Part shown: positions 10,723 through 22,427 of the stretch, in pieces | Layout: each line of letters opens with the position of its first letter | Numbering within the stretch: the stretch's first letter is position 1 | From: Microthyrium microscopicum | Taxonomy: Eukaryota > Ascomycota > Dothideomycetes > Microthyriales > Microthyriaceae | Direction of reading: 5' to 3' | Assembly: GCA_010405405.1 (NCBI GenBank) | Contig: MU004238.1 | Location: 944,374 to 1,008,373 of the forward strand | Length of the DNA stretch: 64,000 bases | The notes under the pieces: model-generated | The model's database searches: none | The model's input: only the letters and a program-made list of their open reading frames with translations | Told to the model about the DNA's origin: nothing | Position numbers and translations under genes: made by a program

Positions 10723-11820
10723 ATGTCTCAACTTCTCACCTCCTTTTCCACGCGCAGTCTTTGCGCAGCATCAAAACCTCAACCGCCGGCGCTCCAGCAT
10801 CGCATACAACGTACCATCAAACCGACTTCGATACGACACTTTACCTCATCATCGGCTGTATACGCTCGAATCAATTCCAAAAGGAAACTAGCGCAGGTAC
10901 ATGCAACAATCCCACCCTACCCACATGGCGCCGCTCGCCTCTATAAACAATCCAACTTCGGTCTATACGGAGGCACTCGCATCCGATTCGGTAACCAGGT
11001 TACCAAAGGCAGATGGGTCAAAAAGTCACGGCGAACATGGAAACCCAACGTCGTGCGCGCAGGGCTTTACAGTGAAGGCCTTGATGAAAAGCTCAAGCTA
11101 AAAGTGGCAACCAAAGTCATGCGCGCAATTGACAAGTTTGGAGGTGTCGATGAATACGTTTTAGGCAACAAATCCGGGCGCATAAAAAAGCTCGGTATGA
11201 AGGGTTGGGAGCTGCGGTGGAGACTATTGAACCAACCACATGTCCGCGACAAACTGTGGGAAAGAGATGCCAAACAGCTAGGCATCGAAGGCCCGGAATT
11301 TGCAGCGGAGAAAGAGGCATTCAAGCGAATACAGGCAGACTTCAAGGAGCTTGTTGTGGCGCCGACAAAAGAGGAGAGAGCTAAACGCCATAAAGACAAG
11401 CATACTCGGAAGGACATTTGGAGAGGCCAAGTGTTTCCAAAATATGTCGAGATTGTCAATGCATACCGAACAGAACAGTCTATCCGGGAGTTGATAGAAG
11501 GCTGTAATGACCTCATGGCGGAGCACAAGGAGAACATGACATATCTCGATCAAACCGAGATCAAGCTCCTAAATTATATCAAATTCCACGAGCAAGAGGA
11601 GGCATATGATGTTGACAAAATGGATAGCCTAAAAGACAAGGTTAAGTTCTACAGAATGAACTCCGAAAATACTCCAAACGCCATATCGACGCTTCGAGGC
11701 TCTCTTGTTGAAAGCGCCCTCATTCCAGAAACAGCAGATACAGAGCTCTCGCCAGCAGAGTATGCTGAAATACATCTTCAGCAGCTAAAAGGTTCTATTG
11801 CTAAGATCCCTTCAAATTAG
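10723..11820 (+). CDS. MRPL24: Mitochondrial large-subunit ribosomal protein bL28m
   Basis: A 365-residue intronless frame. The N-terminus is basic, Ser/Thr-rich and free of acidic residues, as in a mitochondrial targeting peptide, with a likely cleavage after the RHFTSSSAVYA stretch. The bL28 core (about residues 75-155) reads GLYGGTRIRFGNQVTKG...RRTWKPNV...LKLKVATKVMRAIDKFGGVDEYVL, the usual L28 signature. The long charged C-terminal extension is typical of fungal homologues of yeast Mrpl24. The protein is part of the mitoribosome. Its 3' end is only 19 bp from the stop codon of the convergent metallo-hydrolase gene. Confidence 0.93.
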   Translation: MSQLLTSFSTRSLCAASKPQPPALQHRIQRTIKPTSIRHFTSSSAVYARINSKRKLAQVHATIPPYPHGAARLYKQSNFGLYGGTRIRFGNQVTKGRWVKKSRRTWKPNVVRAGLYSEGLDEKLKLKVATKVMRAIDKFGGVDEYVLGNKSGRIKKLGMKGWELRWRLLNQPHVRDKLWERDAKQLGIEGPEFAAEKEAFKRIQADFKELVVAPTKEERAKRHKDKHTRKDIWRGQVFPKYVEIVNAYRTEQSIRELIEGCNDLMAEHKENMTYLDQTEIKLLNYIKFHEQEEAYDVDKMDSLKDKVKFYRMNSENTPNAISTLRGSLVESALIPETADTELSPAEYAEIHLQQLKGSIAKIPSN

Positions 11821-11839
11821 CCATGGCCGCCTTTGTATA

Positions 11840-13027
11840 TTACACAAATGTAAATTTTGTTCCAACAGTTGAAGGAGCCAAACATCCTGGCATCTGCTTT
11901 TCGATCTCATACTTCGCCCTCCAACCAGAACAGTGTCCAGGAAATAACAATTTGATGCCTAAATCCTTCAGATCTCGTACCGAGTTTTCGATCGTTGGTG
12001 CTTCGGCGTCTGCCAAGTGAAAACCACCCATCGCAGCATAGATAGGAACACCATTGCCATTTGTGATTCCATTCTTACAAGTGTTCACGACCCCAGCGTG
12101 TCCACAGCCCGTAAACACGACGAGCCCACGCTCTATAGCCTGATTAGCAGTTTGCACAATAAGCAGCCAATTGAGCGATTTACCTTTCAGATTGACCATG
12201 AGATATCGCTCGTCTTTGATCAAGGTATCTTCGATCCATTTATCTTGCTCGTTCACAAAACGCATCGCTCGCCGCAATCCAATTTCATATTCCGTGACTC
12301 GCGGTATCTCGCCAGAGATATAGAACATGTTGTCAAGAACTGTATGACCCTGAGCATTTTTCACAACCACACCTCCAGCTTTTTCCACCTCGTTGAACGT
12401 GGGATCAGCCTCAAGAGATATGATACCGGTAGGACCAAGAAAGCCACGGTAATCTGGTCGATCAGGCTGTAAGTCAACAGTGACTGGCGATGTCTTGTTT
12501 ACTGCTTTCCTGCCTTCGTTGATCATTTCAACAGCTCGGAGCATGCCTCCTACTTTCTATTAGCATTCTATGATCTATCAAACTCTAGCTCGGCTGTTCG
12601 AACCGGAGTGATCGCGATGCCAGTGTGAAAGCATTATGACTTCTACTTGGCTGATATCTGCTCTTAGTCGGGATACGTTACGTTCCCATCCGCTTTCTTC
12701 TGGGCCAGTATCAAAGAGGATAGTACGCTTTTGATCTCCTTTGGTAGCAGTCTACGCTCTTGATCAGCCTTGTAATGAACATTCTGATGTTTTTATTCTT
12801 ACGATCATCAATGAGATTCCGTGCGAGCCACAGCATATTTGATCCATTTTCACTTCTTTAATGCATTCTCCACGATTTTGAGGTGGCCCTTCTGGTGAAG
12901 CGAGAGCTATATGTAGCAGATTCCCAATTGCTGTAACATCTGGTGGATATCGTGATATTGGGTCAAGTTCATTGTCATTGATGACGAGGACTTCTAGGGA
13001 GTCAATTTCTTCGAGTTGGCTGACCAT
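11840..13027 (-). CDS. Metallo-beta-lactamase-fold hydrolase
   Basis: Three exons (13027-12803, 12751-12604, 12549-11840) give 360 residues. The N-terminal segment SLEVLVINDNELD precedes ILFDTGPE and the zinc-ligand motif SHWHRDHSGG (HxHxDH) at about residue 120. A later GCGHAGVVNT and PGHCSGW supply further metal ligands. The combination matches the MBL subgroup annotated as 7,8-dihydropterin-6-yl-methyl-aminobenzene phosphate synthase-like. The reaction in fungi is not established. The donor of intron 2 is the weak GTTCGA, but the frame and the HSGG motif are restored exactly across it. Confidence 0.88.
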
Positions 13028-16000
13028 TCTTCGATGATGCTCAGTGGTGTCTGGTATTTTGCTGGCGATCTAGACGTGATCTATTTGGTAAAGTCTCGAG
13101 GTTGTAGGATTGTATGTCGAGTCAGTTGAAGTGATCGGTGGGATGGCAGCAGCTAGGAAGCTGACTGCAGCTTAGAGTACATAGTAGCTTGACGAGAGAG
13201 CATAGTCCATTCTTTCACTTTGTTCCGATGCTCCGATACTCCGATATTCCATTTCTATGCAGTATAACAGAGGGAAATGTTTAAATAGAGATGCGGCTAC
13301 GCATCTGGCAGAAGCCCAACAGTTTGACAACTGGATGCAATTTGTACAGAGATAGAGAGTACTCTAGGTGGAGGAAGAGCTTCACTGCCCATAAGGCACA
13401 TTCCAAATCTAACCAGTTGTATTCATTTAGGAGTAGTATCGATATCTAACCTTGTTGCGCCAGAAGTAAACATGTGTTGTATGCTTTCCTTGATGAGGCT
13501 CATTATGCACCCCATCGCCAACTTGCAGTAGCAGTCACGACTCAAGCGAGACCGTCTCCGCAACACACGACTCGCAGCAACAACATGTCTCAGACACGTC
13601 ATTATCTCCAACGACATCTCTTTCTTGCGTTTCCATCAACTCAACTCACTTACTTCTCAACCTTTCTCCAATTGACTAGAAACTACTGTACAATCTCACA
13701 TCTACTGATGGATGACGAAGCCAATCATGGTACGAGACGATTGCGGAGAGATATACCGACTACAGCCACAAAGAAACAGGATACGCTATGATCTTGTTAG
13801 CTAATCGGCGTCTCAATTACAAAACGAATGGATGAAATGGTGCCATCTCGAGCACCTACTATAATGGCATCGTGACTCCGGTACTACCTGTCAGTTGATG
13901 TCATACAAGAGCTAGGCAAATGCACTGGAACTATGCAGTATACAAACAACATCGACGGACGGCAAAGATAAGATATCTTGTCCATTGTAAGCTGTAACGC
14001 GCAACATCACTCTCGATTTCTGGATAGAGACTTCAGCCACTCAATAGCCCTTGGCAAAAAACAACTTCAATATTGATTAGCGGCATCTTGGATCAAGATA
14101 TCCAGATTGCAAAAAGGAACATCTCGTCAAACACCGTATTCCAAGCTTCCAGACTCTGTTTTGTATCCATACAGATGTCATTCCCCGGCTCGTACGAACA
14201 GTGCCTCACCGTCGCCAATATGCAGACTAGAAAAAAGCATCACTGTTCTGCATAACCAAGGGTTGTACAAAAGAAACCTAAGGAACACTCTGGAGATCGG
14301 CAACATAGAACCGATACTAAGCGCTTCAACGACCACGAAACAACTCATCGCTGTGAGACTCGACGTTACGCTGTTATCACCAGACCTCTGCATCCTTTGG
14401 GATTCTTTCGTAGCACCAACACATTGCCACTGCCTGACAGATCGCTTGGGCTGACCTTGGACTTCACCGCGCCTCTGGCAATCCATCGCGGAAAGTTTGC
14501 CACCGACCTATGATGCTGCGCGTCTGAAAAGCTCGCCTCCGTTAATCGACGCAGGGCAGTCGTTTGCGACCTTATGCGACCAGGTGGTGTCACTGACTCA
14601 ACCATTCCCCGGCGCACTGAACCTGCTCTCTGGAGTCGGAGCATTGCCTTCGTCTGATGAAACTCGAGGAGGTCTAGATGTTCGGCAAAAAAGCAAGCTC
14701 TTCGTATCCGTGGGATCTTGAATGCCTAGCATAGCCCACAGCGAGGATCGATGAGAAATGCCAAACAGCAACATGGGACGTATCGGGATGTATCACTCGA
14801 GTCACAGTCAGAAGTTCAGAAATGCTCAAAATGCCTCAGAACATTTATTGTCGGGCCTTATGATATCTAGCGTGGTAATCAAGACATATTGTGGCTTCAT
14901 TGGATTGGATCAACTATCCCGCAAGCGGATTTCCCAGCCACACAATCTATACGGGAACAAGCCTGGAGATGAAAGGCTCACGCGAATGCGACAAATGCAT
15001 CTTCCTGGATGTAGATGCCGAGACAAGCGAAAATGGTTAACGATTGTCGATGAGTTCATCGATCGCTACCGTGTTTGTACAACATAGCCAGCACCTGTTT
15101 CTTGGAGTTTGTCAGCCTTGCCATGCTTGTCTCGAAGCGAGCACTATGCTATATGCTTGTTAATCTTGATAACGCAAGCTCGCATAATATTCTCGCAATC
15201 ACCAAGCACATGTCCAAAATTAGCATGCTCATGGTGTAGTGAATTCTGAAACGACTTTGCAAAAGTCTATCAGTATGTCAACATCTGCGTGGGATGTCGA
15301 TGGTGAGAAAGATTCTTACCATCTACATTGGGAGAGAATGATTCACCTTGCAGATGGTTGATGCTGTGATAGTCCGCTAGTCGGCAGAGCATTCCCAGAT
15401 TACCTGTTCCTGAAGTTCCAATCTAATCATAGAATCAGCGAAGTCGCTGTTTCAGAGGTCAGTCGACTGGAGATATCTGACGCGTCCCTTGGAAAATCGT
15501 TGACCATGGACGGAATCCACCATTTCTTATCATCTTCTTATCGTCAATGCAATCCCCGCAGATCGTTAACTGGTACCTGTCTCACCTTCGGGGTCGCGAC
15601 TGACTTGTGTCCCAAGAGTTAATATATATTAAATCACGCGGTTCCTTGAAGCAAGAGGGATCTTGGTAACCCCAGCACGGTCTCTGCGAGATAGATTAAA
15701 TTGTTCAGGGCTACCACGTCTCAGGCGCCCAAAATAACAACTTTTTAATATATGGCAGCGCGGGCCGTAACTCAACAGTCCCGTCACGAACTATACCGGT
15801 TGCACGGCTCGTCTTGCTATTGTCGTCGAAGCGCGACGTGTAATGAGTGGTTTTTCTCCTCGACCCCATTTCGGATTCCAACTATCCATGATGATTATGC
15901 TAACTGTAATTCATGCGTAGACTCTGGTTGGCTCTTGGAGTCTCGACAGCCTTGTCAATGACGTTCTTGACAACCCCAAAATCGTATACCCGATAACCGT

Positions 16001-17585
16001 TTGCGCGTCGATTATGAGTAAAACACAGCTTCAGCTGACGATGGTCTCGAGACCTGGATAATCGGATCGATCCGAACTCGCAAAGATGTTTGGTTGTGGT
16101 CCGTGAAACGTTCCTGGCTCTTGAATCAAACCTGACGGACCAGTTCTGTTGGTAGAACAGATTGGGTTTCGATTCGATCTCGTTGAACGTGCATATCCCA
16201 AAAGAATGATAGGTCTATAATTATGTTTTACGGGTGTAGTCGGGGGCGCATAAACAGTTTACTGGGAAGTTTATGGACGAATGTTGCGGAACCGAGTGTT
16301 GTTTTTGTGCGACAATTGCCAGCGCATTTCACTCCATCAGCAATGAAGTTGCGGATACAAGGGCAAAACTAAGACATCGATATTGGCCACGCGCTCCAGG
16401 CGCATTCAACAACAACGTCCATCGTGCGACTGTAACACTTGGAGTATTGTTTTTCGTTTGATCAAAACGGGCTGGTTGAAGAATTGGGGCAAAGACAAGT
16501 AACGGTGAGCGCGGACCTGTCGCAGTGTTTGGTTTATCTCCATTCGCTCAACGGCCAAACGTTTTGTTTCGTGGCATGAGCCCTGATCCCGTCACATCCT
16601 TACTCCTCACCTCTAACCTATCATGGAGCTCTACCCCGCTGTGAAATGTGTAGGGGTGTGGGATGAGTTTTTCTTTGCAGTCGGGAAGATACAGGATCTC
16701 TGCTGCATGAGTGCCACCTTTTGGATCAAAGGAAGTAAAAGACCCGCCGTGACGTACTGCGCAAGCTTAAAACATGGCAAGCTTTGTCGAAGCTAGCTCT
16801 AGTTTCGTTGGAGATGGACTAGGTAGGTAGCTCTCAGCTCTCGTGAGTTTGTTGAGCTCTAGGATTAGAAAACTCCAGGTTCAGGATTTTGGATTCCCAC
16901 GGTACGACCGGGCAGGCATGTTTGCGGTTCCTGCTTCCATCAAAAGAGGCCATACTACGGGGATTTTGCTTGCACGGGCGTATCGGCGCCGTACGCTGTG
17001 ATTGTCCCGGCTTTGGGGCGGCGTTTCTAGCCGAGAGTAATGGAAATATGGGAGATTCGCGTCGTGTTTGCTGGCGAAATCTCGCGACTTTTGCAAAGCG
17101 AGCCTTCGGGCAAGACGGCACTTGGGGTAAACCCCCATGTCAGGCGTGGGAATGATTGGGACATGGAACAATTGAATATGACAATGACGCTGATATCCAG
17201 GAGATCAAAAGAAATGAGCAGTGAGGCGCAATATACTGAAATGCGATTCTAAATTATGCAGGCGTGGCAGTAGGCGGCTGCAGCAGAAGAATGTGTAGAA
17301 GCCATAGAAGTGTAGAAGCATTTGAATTGGCCCGAGATGCAGCTCAGATGCTACATGCGACGGACCATGATAGGGAAAGGCGCCTTCCGGGCCACACCCA
17401 CTCTGCACACTGCAAGCCAAGATGCACCGAAGGGTGCAAGGAATGCCGCTAGAAGGGTGGCGCTGGGCACGAAAGTGGAGGACGTGTGGTGACAGGCTGA
17501 GGCGGCCTTCGATTGCTTCCATGCCGGGCTTCGATGCATATGGCTTGCGGACCAAATCAAATAATGTGCTTTTCTCAAGGTTTCC
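13028..17585. other. 4.5-kb gene-poor region left of the MULE relic
   Basis: Only short frames are present (for example 13474-13791, 14366-14644, 14758-15087 and 16834-17171). None shows a family motif, and I could not chain them into a gene. Base composition is ordinary, not RIP-like. The stretch 15950-16260 is rich in dyad symmetry (listed separately). Confidence 0.5.
16031..16075. promoter_or_regulatory. Cluster of perfect palindromes including a CGG-N6-CCG site
   Basis: Three perfect palindromes lie within 45 bp: TCAGCTGA (16031-16038), GGTCTCGAGACC (16043-16054) and TCGGATCGATCCGA (16062-16075). The last is TCGG-N6-CCGA, the inverted CGG-triplet geometry bound by some Zn2Cys6 regulators (yeast Ppr1 type). 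No gene start is evident nearby, so function is unknown. Confidence 0.45.
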
Positions 17586-17595
17586 CTCTTCTGCA
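17586..17595 (+). repeat. Target-site duplication, left copy (CTCTTCTGCA)
   Basis: The identical 10-mer CTCTTCTGCA occurs at 20355-20364, immediately outside the opposite inverted repeat. Ten bases lies in the 8-11 bp range typical of Mutator-like elements. Confidence 0.88.
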
Positions 17596-17650
17596 CAGGA
17601 GAAGTTTCCACTCCCCTCTCCCAGAGGCCCCCCTTATCTAGAGACCCCCC
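17596..17650 (+). repeat. Left 55-bp terminal inverted repeat of MULE
   Basis: It begins CAGGAGAAGTTTCCACTCCC and continues as a C-rich tract. It pairs with 20300-20354 with eight mismatches; six are C/T transitions. Confidence 0.9.
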
Positions 17651-18049
17651 TTCAGGGATCCCGACGCGTTATGGCTGAAGCTATCTTTTGTGTGGAGACG
17701 CTATATAAAAGCTGGCTTTGGCAATGGCGTTATCGGTCAGCATCAAATTAGATGCCGATTTAGAGGGCCTCTAGAGGAAGGGATACAGATCCTTCAGGAT
17801 TACATTATGACCTTAGATTTGGTATTAAAAATGTGTCAATTTCTATTAAAAAGGGTGTTAAACGAAGCTTAAAGATACCTAACTTTATTTGCTAAAATAC
17901 GTGTAATCATTGGATTTTGTAGACTTGAGAATTGTGTCCTTTCTCACTATAGGAACTGTACTTTTAGTTAACGTTTTTAAATGCAGTATAAATACCACCG
18001 ATGAGCTTCCTCTTCTTCTGTTTTAGTCCCTAAGTCTTAATTTTGAGTA

Positions 18050-19700
18050 TTTTAGGGGGTAGAAGAGAGGAATCAGGGTCGAATTTAAGGTTAAGAACTA
18101 AGATAAGACTCATGGTGCAATTAATCACATCTTCTTTACCCTCTTTGAAGTTAAGATAGTACTTCTTGATAATCCGTAAAAAATGGATTCTGTCTACAAA
18201 CTCTATAGGATCTCTACGTAAATGCTAAATAATGGCTACGACGTACGGGCAAAAGAATAACTCGTCCTGCTAGCGTAAATAGCTATAAAAACGAGTATAA
18301 AGATCTATACGATAATTCTTTAAGTCGTTCTAATCTTCTCTACGCATTTTAATAACAGCTAAAGCTTTAGAGACGTCGCCGTTGTTATTATTCTAGAAAT
18401 TGACCATACACGATAGGAATTACTTCTTATTCAACTTAAGATGTTCTTAAAATAGGTTTTGTGCGCGTAATGTAAAAGCCTAATATAAAATCGCATAACG
18501 GGTTAATAAACGCTTGAGAGAGAAAGCGACGGCGCGGGTTCGATCTGTACGCTTTTATATAACGTAGTTCTAAACGGCGTTGAGCATAAAAAAAGGGTAA
18601 TTCTCTCTCGTAAGAAGTACGGTGGTATTGGCGAATTCGACGTAATTTAAAGTTATCGCGCTATATCGTAGACTCTTGAAATCTTTGAGTACTTATTGTT
18701 TAGGAGGATAGGATTTGATTATTAACTAGAATTTACGCCCGTAGATTTAATAATCTTGTTGTAGGAAGTAGTTAAACTAATTTTAGAAAACACAGCTTGC
18801 GTACGCTAAAAGGCGTTTACTTTTAGCTGTTCTAATTACTTTGGTAAGATTCTTGGACAGGTAGTACGTGCACTACTTGGAATTAGTATTTTTGAATATC
18901 TTAGGGATGGCATTTTGAAGGCCTTTGTCGCGATCTAAAAGAATTATAGAACGAGGTGCTAAAAATGGGGTAAATTAAATAAAGTAAAAAGATGTGAAGG
19001 TGTAGGAAGTGCTGTAGAATTGTAATATTATAATGTTTGACGCGTTTAATAGGGTATGCTAAAGCCGCTAAGGGTTGGAATATTTGATATTCTGGCTAAT
19101 AGGTTAATGGGAAGATCCTTGGGTAAATAGAAATATTTCTTACTTCCTTCTTTACTAATCTCGATCTTTGGTATTGCTTTATTTAAGTACCTACAGAACT
19201 ACTTCTAAGACTTGTTTGATTTACTTTTAAACACTACCTACGTATAAATTAATAATTCCTTATTACTATTGATACCTATGGCTATTGCAAAACGTAAGTT
19301 ATAGTCTTCTTTATAATAGTACGCGTCTAAATAGATAATTTTAGGTACATATTTCTATAAAGTTTGACTAACGCGCGAGTAAATAAATACGCGTTTGTAC
19401 TACCCTTTTTTCGCTAAATTGACCTTCATAAACACGTTGGGATTAACCTTCTTTAAGCGTTAAATATAAGAAGGAAACTGAAGGTAAGAATTTAAGAAGT
19501 CGTTAGTCGACCTCTTAAATAGCTTTTTTTTAGTTTTGTAGATTTATTAAGCGCTTAGTTTATACCCTATCGCGCGTTGAAGCATATCTTGTACGTTAGC
19601 GACTGGCGTTTGAAGCGAGATAGTACTTTCTGCTTTAGTGAGTATAGTGGTGATGGTTTTTACCTACGAGTTAATTAATCGCGGTAGTAAAAGAAGCCCT
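18050..19700 (-). pseudogene. Degenerate MULE transposase
   Basis: Reading the minus strand through stops, about 19350-19120 gives FAIAIGINSNKELLIYT, then SNKS-K-F--YLNKAIP, matching the MULE DDE segment in which a host-like domain ends with ES-x-W-x-F-x-x-L. About 18960-18840 gives LDRDKGLQNAIPKIF and C-x-YYLSKNLTK, matching the S/D-DRxxGLxxAI ... H-x-C-x-x-H-L block. Trp codons of the family have become TAG/TAA stops, as G-to-A RIP predicts. Limits are approximate. Confidence 0.8.
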
Positions 19701-20230
19701 CTATAGGTGTGAATATTATTAAAATTGAGTATACTGATCCGCTAAGTTATAGTGCTATTACTGTTTACCTGTGAGATAGATTTAGCACGCTAAAAGTACT
19801 CTTTAGGGCGTCTTTTTGCTTAATCGTAGCGTATTTTATGCCTCTTCTTGTTAGTATTAATCGTACCTAATTAGAAGCGCTTCAAAATAGTAAACTTCTT
19901 CGTAACGATACGCATTTTATCCTTCGATCTAAATACCTAATTTAACACCAAGTATATTAACATTTTGGCTATCTTAGGGTAGTATTTTTAAAGAATTCGA
20001 GGCAAAATTGATACTTTGGTGAACTAATAAGACTAATAGGAATCTTAATATCTTATTTACATTGCCTTTGGCTCTCCAAAACCGATCTAGCGGTGTGATT
20101 ACCTACAAAACTACAGAATCTGTAAGTCTTCTTCATCTTTACTTCACTAACGCGTTTTAAACGCGCTTCGGATACCAGATCTTGCGTTCGCGAAGCGTAA
20201 GTATAGATCTATCGGTATGCCGACTTGGAA

Positions 20231-20285
20231 GGCTTCGATTCTAGGCTTTTAGTAGCGTTGCTACCAAAAGCTTAGGCTCGAAGCC
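20231..20285. repeat. Imperfect hairpin inside the right end of the MULE
   Basis: The 26-base arms 20231-20256 and 20260-20285 pair across a 3-base loop with four mismatches, all transitions. A second small GC-rich hairpin (CCGGC-GTA-GCCGG) follows at 20288-20300. Confidence 0.75.
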
Positions 20286-20299
20286 CTCCGGCGTAGCCG

Positions 20300-20354
20300 G
20301 GGGGGCCTCTGGATAGGAGGGGCCTCTGGGAGGAGGGAGTGGAAACTGATCCTG
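20300..20354 (-). repeat. Right 55-bp terminal inverted repeat of MULE
   Basis: Its reverse complement begins CAGGATCAGTTTCCACTCCC and aligns without gaps to 17596-17650. Confidence 0.9.
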
Positions 20355-20364
20355 CTCTTCTGCA
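20355..20364 (+). repeat. Target-site duplication, right copy (CTCTTCTGCA)
   Basis: A perfect direct copy of 17586-17595 directly abutting the right inverted repeat. Confidence 0.88.
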
Positions 20365-22427
20365 GCTACTTGACTGCTTCCAATGCTTGCTTGCTTTGCC
20401 ACTACTGTGCCTTGCTTTGGTTCGTTGACGATGTTGGCACTTGGTGGGTTCTAGCCTGAAATCTAGAGCAGTAGCATCGAGTACAATAGGCTTTCTTTGC
20501 TCTGTATGGCTGCTGCAGTGCCTACTCGATCAGATATGTGGGTTCAATCTCCAGTACAGTTGCAGTAGTGGCTCAATTGCTGGCAACGCTGAACGGGGGA
20601 CTGGGTGTGCTCAGACGAGTGCTGTCATTGCGGGTGGCTGGCGCCGGCATCTGAGATCTGTGATTCGTTCTAGTGCACTGACATTGCTATTTGGCGGTGC
20701 ATATTGTGGTGTTTGCGCTGCATAATGGTTATTTCCTTTACCCAGGCTCCAGGTGGTTCTGGCGGCACGAGTTGTAGAGTGAGTGGGGACTTTTTTTGGG
20801 GAGAGTAGTAGTAAAGCTTGTAAGCGTGTAAGGTAAGAGCCGTTGAAGTCTGGGATTGGCGGATATCCACTTCGGCGTGGTCCTTCAACCTCACTCCGCA
20901 ATTCATCTCTTGTGAGTTGTGACTTGTCCTGGGACCCAGAAACAACGCCAGAACTCGTTAGGCGGTTTGGAGTTGCAGTTTCCATCCAATAATCAATTGT
21001 CCGCAATACAGCTTTTTCCCTACTTTCACCATACCCTCTCATAACATCGTATCTACTAACTTAGTAGTAATAATCATTGACGCTGCAATATCAAGTCACG
21101 CCTACGGCCAACGCATCTTTCTCTCATATCGCGGCGCTTACTATCCATACAGTATACTCCATTAAACCCCCTCCTAAACCTTATCATTCTCAACCCACTC
21201 TCTAGTCTATTCTTGCCCCAGCCTGATGCCTCATCTTCTCAATTCCCAGTAGTCATCTGCCAGCTAGCCTGACCCCCGCTTGGTGCGCATTCAAACGGAA
21301 GATTGCGATTTGCAGCGTCTCAATCGCATCGAATTGCCTTTCATCCTGCCTTTACCTATCCCCGGGCCTGTTGCTACGATGGAGCCAGGGTCTGGTGGAT
21401 TTCTTTTAGCATCGTGGTGGGCATGGTTCAACGGCCGGTGGGCCTTGTTGTCAATGTCTACTAGCCAGCCCTGTAGCGATTGAACATGGGAAACGTGCTC
21501 CTTCATCTTCCTTCGTCTCTTGCCAATCTTGTCCGCCGGCTCGAGGATCGCAGGACCGTTTTCTTGTCTCCTCTCGCAGCTCTCGCATCTCTCTACCCAT
21601 GTCAGTCCAGCTAAGATGTCTTAAACCTGGTCTTAAGGATCCCTTGGCCTCTCCGATGCAAGATTCCATGCCTCCATTGCCTACTGCCCATCCCATGCTC
21701 TCTCTACTCTTACCTCTCTCTCACTGAGCAAACGTGCCCTGCTTGGCCTGCTTTCCATGCCTTGCCCGCTCGAGCATCCCCAACTAGCATCTTGTCCGCT
21801 CAGACGATTTTGCTGGCCGGTCTGCCCGCCTGTCCCACGGTGTTGTTGACCTTCCTCACCGCACGCTAAACCCTCGTCCTGGTTACTCGGGCGCCTCGCC
21901 ATTGGCCAACATCTGCGGCCTGCAGCAGCTTGCAGGACGCGCAGCGAGATGCTCTCATCTTCTTGCCCCGTCTTGCGGGGACGTTGACGATGTAACATAG
22001 CTGCCCACGCTGGCGATCCTGCCTTGTGCCTGGCAGAAGCGCAGAATTCAGCCGTGCCGTCCTGTCTCATCTCTTTCTTGTTCGCCTTTTTTTTCATGTG
22101 CTTCGTGCATGCTTCTTGCTCCTGGATCTTCCTTGGGTCTTCGCTCTCGCCTGACTGAACTCCACCATGCTTTGTTGATTCTTGTTAACCCTGCTGCTGC
22201 TCCCTCTCATCGATCCACCAAGAGGTTATCTTTGGCTCCTCGCCCACTTTAATTTCATCTAAATATCCAAGTTGCTACCCGTTTGATACCGACTGTCGAT
22301 ACTTGCTTGAAGAAGGCTTTGCGTGGCCTTAGATTATATTCCCACGGCTCACTCCACAGCCCTCGTTCGCAGTGCGCTCTATAGACGATCTTATAGTTCC
22401 CCTATTTCCCACTACACACTGTCCATC
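20365..22427. other. 2-kb upstream region of the Zn2Cys6 gene
   Basis: The long pyrimidine-rich stretches between about 21050 and 22300 look like the extended promoter/5' leader common for fungal developmental regulators. Minus-strand frames here (20611-21042, 21681-22097) have no recognisable motif. The first could be a small gene beside the MULE insertion, but I cannot support it. Confidence 0.45.

Larger units (their letters stand above)
17596..20354 (-). mobile_element. Mutator-like (MULE) DNA transposon relic, RIP-degraded
   Basis: A 2,759-bp element with 55-bp terminal inverted repeats (47 of 55 positions identical) beginning CAGGA, flanked by a 10-bp direct duplication. The interior is AT-rich, dominated by TpA and without an open frame longer than about 60 codons. 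Minus-strand reading recovers MULE transposase motifs. A 26-bp imperfect hairpin lies just inside the right end. The duplication is perfect, which argues for a fairly recent insertion followed by rapid mutation. Confidence 0.92.

Noticed and set aside
21291-22097. Minus-strand frames in the leader of the first Zn2Cys6 gene
   Set aside because: Overlapping, motif-free and in pyrimidine-rich leader DNA.
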